A stretch of DNA of 64,000 bases. Origin: Ovis canadensis (Eukaryota > Chordata > Mammalia > Artiodactyla > Bovidae). The stretch is taken from NCBI RefSeq assembly GCF_042477335.2, contig NC_091247.1:1448501-1512500 (forward strand), read 5' to 3'. The position numbers and the translations under genes were made by a program. The notes beneath the pieces are model-generated. The model was not told the DNA's origin. It was given only the letters and a program-made list of their open reading frames with translations, and did no database searches. Below, piece by piece: positions 1 to 12,332 of the stretch (positions are counted from its first letter, which is position 1; every line of letters starts with the position of its first letter).

Positions 1-3000
1 GGAGGGAAATCTGGCGAGATGCAATGAAAGTCCACTAGCAGGAATATAAAGTGCTGTCGGCACCAAACTGCCAGTTAAGGAAAGGGGAATGAAGCGCAGA
101 ACATGCCGTTAAAAAGAAATCAAGGTGTCCCTTCATTGCGACCCGGCAGGGTCACTGGGACATGTCGGAAGCAAAGAAGACAGGTTTAGGAAGAAAGGTG
201 TGTGGAGGCCACCTTTAACCTAAGCAAAGGGGCTGGGAATGCAGATGATGTTTGCAAATACACACACTTACCATCGCCGTTCCTTACATGGTGTAGCGTG
301 CACGGGCTGTTTCCTGCGAGGGGGGGTTGGAACGGGAGGGGCTGGTGGAGGGGAGCTGGTCGTCCCTGCGTGCGCCCTCCCGTAAGTTATTTCAGGAAAC
401 TTTGGAACTCTGTGTGCACCTCGCGAGCTGTATCTTGTGTGTCCTTCTGATGAACAAAAAGGCAAAGCGGTCAAACTCCTGGCTTCTCCGCTGTCAGTGA
501 GAATATTGATGTTGTTATTCTGAAAATATTAGAAGTGTGGGTTGCAGAAGCACACACTCATAGTGGGACAAGCTATTAAGATGAAGACAATCAGTGCAAG
601 AGAAAAAACCACAGTCGATGGAGTAAATTACATAAAAACCGGTGACGTCGCGGTGTATTTTCTCGTGCGTGTGAGTGAAAAGGCCTGGAGACAATGACTA
701 CATCTTGCGCCCAGCTTGGGATCCGTGTGGACCGTGTTCCCACCAGAAGGACTCAGGGTTCTTTGGGCTGGTCCTGTGTGGGGGCCAGAACCGTATGAGC
801 TGACCCTGGGGCATCTCGTGAGGCCACAAGCGAGTGATGCGTCAAGACAACTGGGCTTCTGCTCAAAGGGCCTTGAGTCACACTGGGAAAAAGACCATTT
901 TTAACTACAGCTGTCCTTTTTTTATAAATCCTCTGCAGGAGGCACACTTGTCCACCCGCCCTCCGTGGCTGCGCCACCTTGCCTCTGGGAGCAACCCTGA
1001 GCAGGGATTGAAGCTGCTGCCCTTGGGGAAGGCGCCTGGGAGAGAGATGCTGGCCCAGCGACGAGAGACATTCAGTGGAGGTTTCCTGCGAGCTGGGGAG
1101 AAGCATCTCAGCCAGCAGAACCCATTCTGGGGGGCTGGGAGAAGCTTCCAGAGGAAAACGGTGGGACCCACGGGCATCAGTGCGAACACGCTGTCTCAGC
1201 TCAGTGATGCACGGGCTGAAAGAAAGGGACCCACGCGTTTCTGCGGCTGCACAGTGCGGGCAGATTTTTCGAAGGAATTGCTGATGAATAATGAATGCCG
1301 ACTTTTCCAGTTTTATGCGATGAAAATATTTTTAAGTCTGTCCTCTTTTCCCATCCTGTTTGTTGAAGCAGGCTACAGACTTTTAAAGGCATGCGTATCC
1401 GTAGCTCCCTGGTGGATGCATTTTTCATTACACTTAAGGGAGGGGCTGTGGCACAAACGAAAGGCAGCGGCTTCCAGTGCTTTTCAGCTTTAGATAAAGG
1501 ATGCTCGCCAGCGCCGCACGCACCTCTGCCGCTCACTTGCGGGTATGCACAGCCCCGTGTGCTCCCTGCGCAGAACGAGGCACCCGGCAACATCTGGTGA
1601 CCCCTGAATAGCTGGGTAACCTGAGAAAAATACCATCTGGAAATGCTGGTGTCTTGGCCAGAGTCTTGCGTACCCGGGGGAAGGGTCAGCGTTATTCTGA
1701 GTGAGCTTTCATGGAAATCCAACCCAAGGCGAGAGTGGCTGAGCCAGGCGGAAGACGCGGTCTTATCTTTCTAAATGAAAGGTCAGCCTGGGCTCCAGGT
1801 GCCTTCAGGATTGGCTCCTGAGGGTAGGACCGTGAGACAAAAGCCTGCAGGCTCACCCTGAATGTGATGGCAGTCCCCCGTCCTGGGGGCTCCCAGACCG
1901 TCCCGTGAGCCATGCACTTGGCTTCTGTGTCGGACCCGTCACCTCCAAGGTGATGGAGTTCACCGAGGCTTTTCACCTGCCCGCCCGCTGAATGTTCTGC
2001 TGAAAGAAACACACCTGGAGAACCGGGCTCTGGCAGCAAGGAGCCAGCCCCGAATGTGCGAATCCAACCGGGATGTGGAAGCCCTGTGACCGGGGGCCTG
2101 GAGCTCGTGGTCAGCGTGACTCTGACTCGACTGAGCCTGTGCATCTGGGCGCTGCGGTCTGGCTCTGCTGTGGCCAGAGGCTCCCGCACGTTGACCCAGG
2201 CACGTCGGGGGCGGGTGCATCCGGGCCCCCCCCCCCCCGGGACCTGAGACTCACACCCCGCAGGGCTCCCTGGCCCCCCGCCCTTCTCTTCTGCCTGCCG
2301 CCTGGGGAGGCTGAGCCGCGGAACGGACTCGGGGGTCGGGGGAGGTATTCAGGGAGCTCTCACACCCTCGAGGACCTTCCTGGAAACTTCCGACCTTAGC
2401 TCTGGGTTGGGAGTCTCGGGGGAGCTGCCTCTGTTCTCTTGGGGTCCGAGCCCGTGGGTGGAGTGCTCCTGGGCTGTGCCCTGTTGGTGGCGGGGGCACT
2501 CCATCTGTGTGTGTCCCTGCTTTCCCCAGCGACCCTGGGAGGGGGTGAGAAGAGCGGCCTCTGGACACTTATCCTGAGAAAGCTACAGATGCTGCCATCT
2601 GACCACAGTCCCCTGTGGAGGAGTCCACAGAGAGGAGGGCAGGGCGGAGGCGGCTGGACGGCACCCTGGAATCTCCTCGCGAGCCCCAGAAGACCATGCC
2701 GCTCTGGTTCTGAGAGTAAAACCCTAGGACCAAAGTGGTGATCCTTCTACCGGCACACAGAAGCCATTCATGGGAGGTCTGACCTCCTTCTAATCGCCAG
2801 GCCCTGCAGGGGTGCAGGTGGGCCAGGCCGGGGCCCTCAGCGCGCACGGGGGTTGTGTCTGCCCCTGTGCCTTTCCCAGGGGCCGCATCCAAGGGACCAC
2901 GGAGCTGGTTCTGGGGCAGCTCGGGCCGGATCTTCTCGGGTTCACCCTTGAGAACACGGTGAAGGCTGTGTCACTGGCAGAGGCCGTGGAGGAGGAGGAC

Positions 3001-4027
3001 CAAGAGCCGAGACATTCAGAGGGATGCCATGTAGGGTCAGATGATGGGAGTGTGGAAATTGGGACCCACAGGTGCCCACTGGAGTTCGGCTTTGTGCAAA
3101 CTGAAAATTGATTCCTGAGAGATGATGAAGTTGTTTCGAAAGCAAAGCACTTTTAAAAGGACACTGGGTGTAGAGGCCCCTACTGAGTCCATGATGGGAC
3201 AGTCTGGGCATAAAAGTAACAAGTGCAGCAGATTGAAACACATTAAGTGCGCTGAAACTTCAGGAGCTCAGTTTCAGCTGAGAAAAGCCATTCTGGGGGC
3301 CGGGAGGACTCAGGATGAATCCCAGGGACAGTCAAGCGCCCCTCTTCCCTTCCCCATGGAGGCCTCTTGGTGGGAAGTGCTTTCTTCCTTGGGGGACAAC
3401 CCCCCAGCTCAGAAACTCAGGGCAGGGGTGAGAGCAGTCCCTGTATAAACCCCCATGAATTGGCAAAGGGACAGAGGCCCCACTGGTCAGTGAGGCCGGG
3501 ACCGTTGAGAGAATCTGCAAGGGCAGGTGAGGCCCCCTGAGAAGGGACACTGAGGCCTTGTGTGTGCACCCCCGCCTTCCAGTGTGGTGGGCTGGCCACT
3601 CCCCAGGAGCAGGGCTTTGCATAAAGTGAGGCTGGCCGTGTGCTGAGAGCTGCTGTGCCCGGGCCACGGGTCCATGGACGTTCATCAGACTCTTTCTATT
3701 TGACATGTTTGAAAAATTTCATAATGAGAGTCTTCTTTCATTGAAATTTGGAATGAATAAATATGAGTCTTGAACGAATGACCTTATCGGCTTCTCACGT
3801 TTCTTCCTCTGCTTAGCCTGGCCCCGGGTCAGAGTCTGGCTGCCCCCCGCACCGTGACCCGTGCCCCAGAGGGGATCTGACGCCGAACCTGAGCAGAGCA
3901 CCCAGAGGCCAGCGCCCTCCCCGCCCCTGCCCCTCCCCGAGGCCGGCGGAGAACTCCAGCCCTCCACTCTCCGGCAGCTCTGACTTGGGTGGGCGGGCTG
4001 AGTTCACGTCCCGGCCACGGACTGTCT
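1..4027. other. Unique GC-rich DNA, no gene recognised
   Basis: No repeat or exon is recognised over most of this stretch. Open frames of 100-219 codons occur on both strands, but they overlap each other, have no recognisable domain, and are what GC-rich DNA gives by chance. A C12 run lies near 2227-2238. The AT-rich piece at about 3665-3735 resembles the tail of an old L1 3' end, too weakly to call. Confidence 0.55.
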
Positions 4028-4142
4028 CTTGACCTTGAGCCACGATGCCTCCTGGTCGCTCAGAACTGTCTGGTGAGTTAAGGCTTAGGAAGTGCCTGGA
4101 ACAGTGCTTGGCACAAAGTGGGTGCTCAGGAAGATTAACGGC
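4028..4142 (+). repeat. MIR SINE remnant
   Basis: The order 'gaccttgagcc', then a decayed centre, then 'gtgcctggaacagtgcttggcac' spread over 4095-4117 followed by 'gggtgctcag', matches the second half of MIR (central core plus the CORE-to-LINE tail) in plus orientation. MIR is an ancient tRNA-derived SINE moved by L2. The head is missing and divergence is high, so this is an old mammalian insertion with no coding role. Confidence 0.6.
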
Positions 4143-4169
4143 TGAGACCTCACAGAGACCACACGAGAG

Positions 4170-4275
4170 GGCATGCGAGTGTGTGCGTGTGTGTGCGTGC
4201 ACGCGTGTGTGAGTGTGTGCACACGCGTGTGCGTGAGTGTGTGCGTGCGTGCACACACGTGCGTGTGTGCGTATT
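4170..4275. repeat. Impure (TG)n tract with CpG steps
   Basis: Alternating purine-pyrimidine DNA made of TGTG runs broken by TGCG and CACACG steps. The CG steps and the alternation make it prone to Z-DNA. Open frames of 73-177 codons across it are repeat translations (CVCV or HTHT) and not genes. Confidence 0.85.
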
Positions 4276-4734
4276 CCGGTGTGTGTAGCCCTGGGTGCCA
4301 TCCCCCTCTGACTCCTTGCCTTCCCAGACCAGCTGCCTGGTGCCATCTGCTCAGTGTGGTCTGGGGTGGGATGGAACCTTCGAGATTTACGTGAATGGGC
4401 TTGAGGCCCATGTTTAGATTAGAATCTCAGAATCTTGAGAGCCGGCCAGGCTCCCAGGGCCACCAGACCCCTCCTCCAACCCACCCTGGCTAGCATCCCC
4501 CTGCAGTGTCCTTCCCGAAACCAGAGGGCCTTCCTGGCGAGGGGTCGCAGCATTGCATGGCCCCAGGGCCCACAGGGACGCGACGTGGAAGTTGGAGGGC
4601 GTCCTTGTCCCAGCCTGAAGCCCACAGTCAGGACTGCAGGCGACTGGCCGGCTCTGAAGGGCGCAGGAGTCTAAGTCCTGGGATGTGAGAAGGCCAGGCG
4701 TGCCCTGGGGGTGCAGCCAGATGACTCAGGATAC
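4276..4734. other. Unique GC-rich spacer
   Basis: Sequence between the two TG tracts. No repeat, exon or RNA gene is recognised. Confidence 0.5.
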
Positions 4735-4862
4735 CATGTGTGCACGTGTGTGCGTGCGTGTGGGCACGAGCACATGCCTGGCCTGTGGGGTATCGCACAG
4801 CCGTGCGTGTGTGTGAGCGTGGCAGGCCTGAGTGTGTGCGTGAGCGTGCGCGTGTGCCCACC
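4735..4862. repeat. Second impure (TG)n tract
   Basis: Short GTGTGCGTG-type runs interspersed with ordinary sequence. They are similar in style to the tract 500 bp upstream, so the two may be remnants of one microsatellite-prone patch. The tract is weakly alternating and contains no gene. Confidence 0.65.
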
Positions 4863-6014
4863 TCCCAGGGGCAGAGGGCAGTGCAGCCACAGCTGCTCAC
4901 TTCCCCGCAGTGCCAGCTCCCACGCTGGGTCAGCTGGAGCTGCCCTGGCCCTTTCACCCCGTCCTTGCCCTGTGCTCGGTGGGACAGGCTCCCAGGTGGC
5001 ACACGGGGCACGGGCTGAACACGCCAAACTCTTGGGCAGGGAGGGGCCCCTGGAAAGCCCGCTGGCTGAGGAAGCCTGTGACGGCACTTAGGCCGAGGGC
5101 CAGGCCGCCCGAGGCAGGTGCCCTAGAGTTCATGCCAAAGGCAAACGTGCCCACACCCAGGGGGTGGGGTGCACGGGGCTTTGGGCACAACCCACTCTGG
5201 AGACAGGTAGCGTCTCATCTTCCCTCACGACGGTATGTCTCCCTCCGCCTACCCAGCCTGAGCGGGGTTAGGCAGCCAGCAGAGCTGATTAATGTCCACC
5301 AGGCAAATGGAAGCTGGGAGGTTTGCAAATCAGGGTCGACTAAGTCATTTATTGATCAAAGAGCTGTCTCTTACTTTTCCTCCCACCAAAGAGCCTCCCC
5401 TACCTTTCCTAAAAAGTCAGCCCAGGGCCCCATGGAGGAAAGTGAGATCCACTCTGCCAGTGGGCCTCCCCCAGCCTCTGGCCCTGAAGACCTAGCCTGG
5501 CTCTGTGACAGTCTGGCTCCGGCTGCCCAAAGCCACGGAGGTGGTTTTGCTCCCTTCTTGCAAAGCAGAGAGTCTACTCTCTGCACTCCTCCTTCCCGGT
5601 GCTCTTGAGGGTCCTCCCGGGACCCCTTTTAACAACTGAGCCTCCCCCAGGAGGAGTCACCAGCCATGCCCCGTGGTGACCGCTGGTTGGTCCCTGCACA
5701 TGCTGCCTCTCATTCATTCATTCCCCTTCACCCATCCATCATTTGTTCACTTGCTCACAGAAGTGTTTGACAAGATCGAGGGCATCCTTGGTGAGAAATG
5801 AGGTGTCCGCTGCAGACCAGAGTGGGCCCTGGCTTGGGCACACCAGCCACAAGACACGGAGTACAGAACTTGGTCCTTCTGCCCCCAATTTCCTCATCCT
5901 TACATGGGAATCATTGCAAAATAGAAAGTTATTATTTTCCCATTTTTGAGAAGTAAAAGAATCAGTGTGTAATGCCTAAAATGCTAACACAGACATGTGG
6001 GCAACTGCTACCCA
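4863..6014. other. Unique DNA, small ATTC-rich patch
   Basis: The longest open frame here (232 codons, plus strand, 4910-5608) has no recognised domain, and overlapping antisense frames argue against coding. A CATTCATTCATTC patch at about 5710-5780 could be the decayed 3' end of an antisense L2. An AT-rich piece at 5900-5960 looks unique. Confidence 0.5.
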
Positions 6015-6668
6015 AAAAAGGCGGCAAACAACACGTGTCAGGCAGCACGTGGAGAAACGAGGTCGCTGGTGCCCCGCGCAGACGCGATGGTGCAGCTGCT
6101 GCGGGGACAGCACGGGGCTTCCTCAGAAAACCAGGAGTCAAACCACTGCGCGATCCTGGAAGCTCACTTCTGAGTCGCAGCAGGGTCTCGAGTGAATATT
6201 TGCGCCCCCGTGTCTACAGCGGCCTTATTCACAACCGCTAAAAGGTAGAAGCAACCCAAGGGTCCGTCAAGGAATGAGCGGGTGGATGAGATGTGGTCCG
6301 TCCGTACGCTGGGATACATTCAACCGAGAAAGGGAAGGAAACCCCGAGCCAGATCGGAGCGTGGATGAGCCCCCAGGCCCTTGTGCTGCGTGAAATAATT
6401 CAGCCTCAGAAAAGCAAAGACTGTCGGATCCACGGATATGAAGAACCTGGAAAAGGCACATCCATAGAGACAGGAAGTCGGTGGGAGGGCAGGGAGCTGG
6501 GGGAGGGGCCGGGGGTTAGTGTTTCGGGGGACAGAGTATCAGTGCGGGGACGGGAGACAGCTCTGGAGATGACGGTGATGGCGGCTGAACGGGCTTGGTG
6601 CCCAAGCTGTGCACGTGAACGCGGTCACGATGGCGGGCTCACGTTCATTACGTACCTTTTATGACAGT
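6015..6668 (+). repeat. Old L1 3' end (L1M-type), plus strand
   Basis: The segment follows the old L1 ORF2-end/3'UTR order: 'cacgtggagaaacg', 'agcagggtctcgagtgaata', 'cttattcacaaccgctaaaa', 'ggtagaagcaacccaag', 'gaaataattcagcc', 'catagagacaggaagt', 'gggagctgggggag', 'tctggagatgacggtgatgg'. Most variable CpGs are present, so it has drifted for a long time in GC-rich DNA. It is 5' truncated and non-coding. The subfamily cannot be fixed by eye. Confidence 0.82.
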
Positions 6669-7647
6669 CAAGTGCAGGTGGTCTGGTGGAGGGTGGATCT
6701 CAGCAAGTGAGATCTCGGAACATTCTCACTGGCGAGAAGGAAGGGGGTCAGCCCCGCGGGGCAGCCCCGGGCCGGCTGCCAGGAGCAAGGTGAGCACGCG
6801 TGAGCCCAGAGGACCTCATCCTTGGAGGAGCATCTTGCGTTCCTGCCGAAACCACTTGGAGAAAGAAACGCCTGTTTATTGGCACCTTTGTTTCACACAA
6901 ACGAAGATTCTAACGCTTTAACAACCCAGTTCTCAAGTAAACTACCCTTTTTTACAAGGATCTTGCTCTTTTCTGGCCAGACCTCACCCCAAAATGGCCC
7001 GCTGCCTTCATCTTCTTTGTTAATAGCTCAGCAACCCCAGCCTGCCTGCTGTGTGCCCAGCTGGGCCCAGGGGGTCTGAGGACGGGGGAAGACCCTCCAA
7101 GCTGTGCGGGGAGGCTTCCCCTGGGCAGATTGACCTGCAACCCCCTGCGCCTTCCCCCCGGTCCTGAGAGGCGTCCTCCCTGTTGTGGGGTCTGTGAGGT
7201 GCGGGTCACTCTCTCCAGACCACCGTAGGCCTTTCATGCCGTTTCCAAAGGGCTGTCACCTCTCAGGAGTGCGCTCCCGGCAGGAGGGTTTCGCGGAAGG
7301 GAGTCAGGGACACAGTCTTCTAGAAGCTTCTGGAAGGGCAGTGAAGGCGGTGAGAGGTGGGCCTGGCTCTCAGCGCAGGAAGGGAACCTGCCTCCAGGGG
7401 CCCCACGGAGTGACAGGCACCAGTCTTTGGAGTAACAGCCCAGTAGGGTGGGGAGGGTGGGCGCGCGAGGGATCCGGGGGCCTGGAGCACCGCCCGCCTG
7501 CTGCCCGGGGCGGAGGCTGGCTCAGCGTCCCGCCCCTGGTGGGTCCTGAGGGCACGTGGGGGCAAAGGCGGTTGCCTGCGGGGGGTCAGACTTGGCAGAT
7601 TGAGTGTCTGTGCCCACATCCACCCGCAGGTGTGAGCACAGATGCAC
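6669..7647. other. Unique GC-rich DNA
   Basis: No repeat recognised apart from the edge of the CA array. Frames running into the CA array from 7185 (349 codons, plus) and 7320 (344 codons, minus) owe their length to the array, which has no stop codons in several frames. Confidence 0.5.
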
Positions 7648-7662
7648 GCGCACACACACATA

Positions 7663-7708
<46 letters not shown>

Positions 7709-8187
7709 TACACACACACATACACACACACACATACACACATACACACACATACACACACATACACACACACACATACACACACATACACACACGCATA
7801 CACACACACGCATACACACACACACGCACACACACATACACACACATACACACACACACATACACCCACACACATACACACACATACACACACACATACA
7901 CACACACATACACACACATACACACATACACCCACACACATACACACACATATACACACACGCACACACGCACACACACATACACACACACACGCACACA
8001 CACATATACACACATACACACATACACACACACACACATACACACACATACACACACACATACACACATACACACACATATACACACACGCACACACACA
8101 CACACATACACACACGCACACACACATATACACACATACACACATACACACACATACACACACATACACACACATACACACACACGC
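7648..8187. repeat. Long (CA)n/(CACATA)n microsatellite
   Basis: About 540 bp of nearly uninterrupted CA dinucleotides with regularly scattered CATA and CACG steps and a few CACCCA variants. Local blocks repeat as units, for example the stretches around 7975-8010 and 8085-8125, which points to segmental re-duplication inside the array. All six frames are largely open (poly His-Thr or Cys-Val). It is unusually long for a mammalian CA repeat and should be polymorphic and Z-DNA prone. Confidence 0.97.
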
Positions 8188-8855
8188 CCGCGGGCGAGGG
8201 GGGGGCAGCGTGTGGCTGGGGGGCATGGATTTGAGGTCAGGAGCAGTGGAGTTGAATCTGAGGCTTGAGCAGCCTCAGGTCTCAAGCTCAACCCCACCCC
8301 CCAGGTGCCACAGAGGCCCAGGAGGAGGGGTGAGAAGGTTCCAGAACCCCCCACACACTCCGAGTCATCGGGCAGCCCTCTTCGGGTGGATCAAGGCCGT
8401 TTTGTGGATGCACATGCCCCAGGGGCTCTGTGTAGGTCTGTGGGAGGCAGCTCTTGGGGCTCTGGGGCCCACAGCCCCTCATCACTGGGTACCCAGGACA
8501 TTTCAACCTTTTTTGCTGCCGCGTAGATGCTGTGAGGCTGTGTGCTGGGTGGGGGGCACACCCAGGTGACCTGCCGGGCCGGGGGCAGGCCTGCAGGGTG
8601 GCCAGGGCTCCTTGGGGGCCGGCTCAGCACCTCTCCCCAAGGATCCTTTCTGCAGAAGGAGGGCAGCGAGGCAGGAAGACTCCTTCCCCTTCCTGAGACA
8701 GTCCTCGGTGGGAGGCAGCCCAGGAGAGGGGTCAGGCAGGCCTGGCCTTCCACCTCCCTCAGCCCTCCCTGTGCCCCCACGTGGCATCCTGTCCCGAAAG
8801 CTGTGGAGGCCATGTGGGCCCCAGGCCTGCGCATCCGCAAGGACATGAAGAGCTG
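8188..8855. other. Unique GC-rich DNA
   Basis: Flank between the CA array and the first BovB piece. No repeat, exon or RNA gene is seen. Confidence 0.5.
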
Positions 8856-9268
8856 ATGCTTTTGAACTTTTGGAGAAGACTCCATCTTTTGGAGAAAACT
8901 CTTCAGAGTCCCTTGGACTGCAAGGAGATCAACCAGTCCATCCTAAAGGAAATCAGTCCTGAATAGTCACTGGAAGGACTGTGAATATTCATTAGAAGGA
9001 CTGATGCTGAAGCTGAAACTCCAATATTTTGGCCACCTATGAAGAACTGACTCATTTGAAAAGACCCTGACGCTGGGAAAGATTGAAGGCAGGAGAAGGG
9101 GACGACAGAGGATGAGATGGTTGGATAGCATCACCAACTCAATGGACATGAGTTTGAGTGGACTCTGGGAATTGAAAATGGACAGGGAAGCCTGGTGTGC
9201 TGCAGTCCATGGGGTCGCAAAGAGGTAGACACGATTGAGTGACTGAACTGAACTGAACTGACTGACCA
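8856..9268 (+). repeat. BovB LINE 3' fragment (ART2-like)
   Basis: Plus-strand copy of the BovB reverse transcriptase C-terminus and 3' end. It contains 'ctgcaaggagatcaaccagt', 'aaggaaatcagtcctgaata', 'ggccacctatgaagaactga', 'gatggttggatagcatcacc', 'gaagcctggtgtgctgcagt', then the RTE-type tail of (ACTGA)n at 9240-9262. A short block around the 'cctgaatattcattagaagg' motif is partly duplicated. Frames are broken by stops and indels. It was presumably inserted by the BovB machinery. Confidence 0.93.
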
Positions 9269-9467
9269 CTTCTAATCTCTTCTCATCCCTGTAATTTTGC
9301 CTTTTGCAGAATTTTGCATCAAATTAATTATACAAATCATTTTGCATGAAAAGGACTCCTGTGGACAGCGATCTCTGCGTCCCCGCAGCTTCCAGCACTT
9401 GGCTGGCTGCAGAACAGACACCTGCTCATCATAGGCAAAACACTCAGCAGGGATCCGACCCCCAAGC

Positions 9468-9640
9468 TGGTGCTTCTCAGCGTGTGACCTGGGGACTCCA
9501 GCATCCCCATCTGCCTGTGGAATGCAGGTTCCCAGGCCCCATCAGCGTCTCCAAACGAGAGCCTCTGGAAGAGGCGTTTCGAAGCCAACCAGCTGAGTTT
9601 ACACAGTCTTGGGGTTTGAGGATCACACTGAGCGTCTTTG
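9468..9640 (+). mobile_element. MER5-type hAT-Charlie remnant
   Basis: 'gcttctcagcgtgtgacctg', 'gactccagcatccccatctg', 'aatgcaggttcccaggcccc' and the closing 'gtttgaggatcacactgagc' follow the MER5A/B consensus order, including the near-palindromic ends expected of a non-autonomous hAT element. It is old and decayed and has no transposase. Exact ends and 8-bp target duplications were not resolved. Confidence 0.55.
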
Positions 9641-10734
9641 CTGAGTCATGTGGGAGGGGCCCAGGGCACAGACGTGCTGTCCCGACAGAGACCCCAGGAC
9701 TGACGCCCTGCCCTCACCTCCAGGCCCGCAGCCTGGTTCCTGTGGAGTCTGGGCACACGTCCCAGAATCTGCAGCTCCGCCTGCTTCCTGCCTCTGCTCC
9801 CACGACTGGTGGTTCTCCTGCTCTGAGCAGAGGCCGCCCAGCACCCTGAGCCTCCCGGGGTCCCCTCCCGGGAGCGCTTGTCCCGCTTCACCCTTAGAGC
9901 CTGCCCCTCCCTCCCAGGACCTGCCATAGCCCGGCCCCGCCTCGTGTGTGAACCTTCCTGGGGCCCTCGGCCAGGGCAGCGGGCGCAGAGATGAGACGGT
10001 CAGTCTGTCAGAAGCTCTGGGAACAAGCGCCCTTCACAGGGCTCTCAATGGCGCAGGCCCGGTCCTAGTGGGGAAGGCGGCTGCAAACCCCTCTCCCTGC
10101 TTCCTGGAGCGTGTAGGTCACTATTTCCATTTCAAGGCTGCGGCCATCAGCCTGCCTGCTCTTGAGTGAGGCATGTGGCCCACAGATCCCAGGCCCCGAC
10201 GGTCAGCGAGGGGAGGGCTTCCCTTCGCATCATGGACAACGGGCCCCCATTAGCCAGGGCACTAGGAAGCTGATCCTGCTCTGCCCCGGGAGGAGGTTGG
10301 GGGACCCACCCTGACGGGCCGAGGGGCGGGGGTGGGCCAGAGGGCAGGGGCAGCCCAATCCTGGGACTCCCCCAGCCCCCGCGCCAGGCAGGGCTGCAGG
10401 CCTCAAGCTGCACAGCGTCCTCATGACTATGAAAGTCGTGTGTGGAGGAAACACGGGCCCAGTGGACAGACGAAGCAAAGGCCGGTCACCCCGCCCAGCA
10501 GAGAGCATCGCGGGAGCTGCCGTGGACCGAGGTGGGCACCGTCGGCTGGTTCTCCCCAGACTGCGCACGTTTCCTTTAACCCTGTGACTGGTGCCACTAG
10601 AGCTGGAGGGCGGGCATCAATGCCCCGTGCGGGGCCCGTGCTACAGCCTGTGATCACAGCCCTTCACCCCGCCTGCCTCCCTCCGCCTCCCGTGGTGGCT
10701 GTCTTCAGAGCTCTGTCCCAGGCTTGTTCTACCG
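9641..10734. other. Unique GC-rich DNA
   Basis: No recognised repeat or exon. Short overlapping frames occur on both strands only. Confidence 0.5.
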
Positions 10735-11096
10735 TGTGCGTGTGGGGGTGCATATATGTGTGTGCATGCGTGTGCATAAGTGTGTGTGTGTCCATGTGTG
10801 CATGTGGGTGCGTATATGGATGTGTGTGTTTGTGTGTATATGGACGTACATATGTGTATGTTGTGTGTGTATATGTGTGTACATGTATGAATGTGTATGT
10901 GGATGTGTGTGTGGATGTGTGTATGTGGATGTGTGTGTGTGTTTGGATGTGTGTGTTTGTGTGTTTGGGTGTGTGTGTGTATGTGTGTGCGTGTGTGGAT
11001 GTGTGTGTGTGGATGCGTGAATGTGTGGATGTGTGTGTGTGAATGTGTGTGTGTGTTTGGATGTGTGTGTGTGCGCGCGCGTGTGTGTGTGTGTAT
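10735..11096. repeat. (TG)n/(TGGATG)n microsatellite array
   Basis: About 360 bp of TGTG runs with frequent GGATG, TATG and TTTGG interruptions. An irregular higher-order period of about 20-40 bp is visible (TGTGTGGATG blocks). It is less pure than the CA array at 7648, so probably older. The 171-codon minus frame across it is a His-Thr repeat translation. Confidence 0.93.
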
Positions 11097-12072
11097 GAGC
11101 TGAGCTCGCGTTGCTTACATCTCTTGTCACACGACACCCTGACATCTCCGCATCCTCCCCAAATATGCTGCTCAGTCATCCCACCCCCCGGAGCAGCTGG
11201 CGTGGGGTCAGCAGCTTCTTCCTGCCTGGACGCCAGTGCTCACGTGATCCCGCTTCCTCTAAGACCCCTTGGCTTTCCTCCTGCACAGGGACAGCTGCTC
11301 ACAGGGCTCACGATGGGTCAGTGGTGAAAAGATGAGACCAGCTGTGTCCCAGGAATCCTCTTGGGCCTCGGGTGCCAAGGAATAGCTTTGGGAAATGCTT
11401 CATGCAGGGGGTCCCGCCGTGGCCCCTGGAGCGAGAGAAATCCGGGTGAGCCTTCGGGTTCTGAAGCTGCATCTTCTCAGCTGCCAGAGAGGCACGTCTC
11501 TGAGGGCCTCCAGGAGGGACACGCGGTCCTCCCCAGATCAGCGGTCCACAGTGGAGGTGCAGCCGTCTCCAGGAAGTGAGAGCATCTCTCCAGCACTGGG
11601 CTCACCAGGTAGAGAGAGTGGGCTCCTGGCTGTGCCCTGGGTAGAAGGAGGGGCGTCCAACCACAGCCTGGCTTCTTCTGGGGCAGCGAGGGTGGTGGGG
11701 AGGGAGAGGAGGCAGGTGCCAAGACCACCTCTGCCCCAGGCAGCCTTCGGACACCTCAGCCCTGGGAGGGCAGGGAGGCCGCGCACCCAGAAAGAAGGAG
11801 TCTTCAAGCAACAACACCCTGAGGGCTAGGCTCTCAGAGCCCTGGGGAGCCCAAGGCCTGGGGGTGACAGGGAGCCGGAAGGGAGGTCAGAGCGTCTGTG
11901 GTTCTGTCTCCCTGCCCCTCAGTTCTCTCAAGCCTGAAAACGGGCAAGCTGCTTTCCAAGATGCTGGCTCCCAAGATGTTGGCTCCCAAGATGCTGGCTA
12001 AGAGGCACCACTGGAAAGGGAGTCTCCAGGGCCCAGGGCCACCGAGACCCTTGCCTTCAACTCCCTGGCTGC
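11097..12072. other. Unique GC-rich DNA
   Basis: No repeat family recognised except the short triplication at 11956-12000. The 144-codon plus frame at 11395 has no domain and an overlapping antisense frame. Confidence 0.5.
11956..12000. repeat. Three tandem copies of a 15-bp unit
   Basis: The unit 'ccaagatgctggctc' repeats at 11956, 11971 and 11986, with one substitution in the second copy and a changed last base in the third. It is too short to be a minisatellite. It most likely reflects local slippage just upstream of a BovB insertion. Confidence 0.9.
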
Positions 12073-12332
12073 TGTCGTTCATCGCTCAGTCGTGTCCAAC
12101 TCTTTGCGATTCCGCGGACTGCAGTCGCCAGGCCTCCCTGTCCATCACCGTCTCCTGGAGCTTGCTCACACTCATGTCCATCGAGTCAGTGATGCCATCC
12201 AGCCATCTCACCCTCTGTCGTCCCCTTCTCCTCCTGCTCTCAGTCTTTCCCAGCATCAGGGTCTTTTCCAATGAGCCAGCTCTTCACATCAGGTGGCCAA
12301 AGTATTGGGGCTTCGGCTTCACCTCCTTCTTT
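12073..12332 (-). repeat. BovB LINE 3' fragment
   Basis: Minus-strand BovB 3' end. On the plus strand it reads 'gctcagtcgtgtccaactct', 'gtcagtgatgccatccagcc', 'tttcccagcatcagggtctt' and 'catcaggtggccaaagtatt'. About 260 bp remain, 5' truncated, corresponding to the last ~85 codons of the reverse transcriptase protein. The 61-codon minus frame (ending [20 protein letters not shown]) is that remnant. Confidence 0.94.

Noticed and set aside
834-1493. 219-codon plus-strand frame
   Set aside because: No recognised domain, competing minus-strand frames over the same bases, no supporting splice or promoter context.
3660-3780. Possible old L1 3' tail
   Set aside because: Only a short 'tgtttgaaaaatttcataat'-type match; too weak to annotate.
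7185-8569. Frames of 200-349 codons on both strands
   Set aside because: Translations of the CA array (His-Thr or Cys-Val repeats); several frames open at once.
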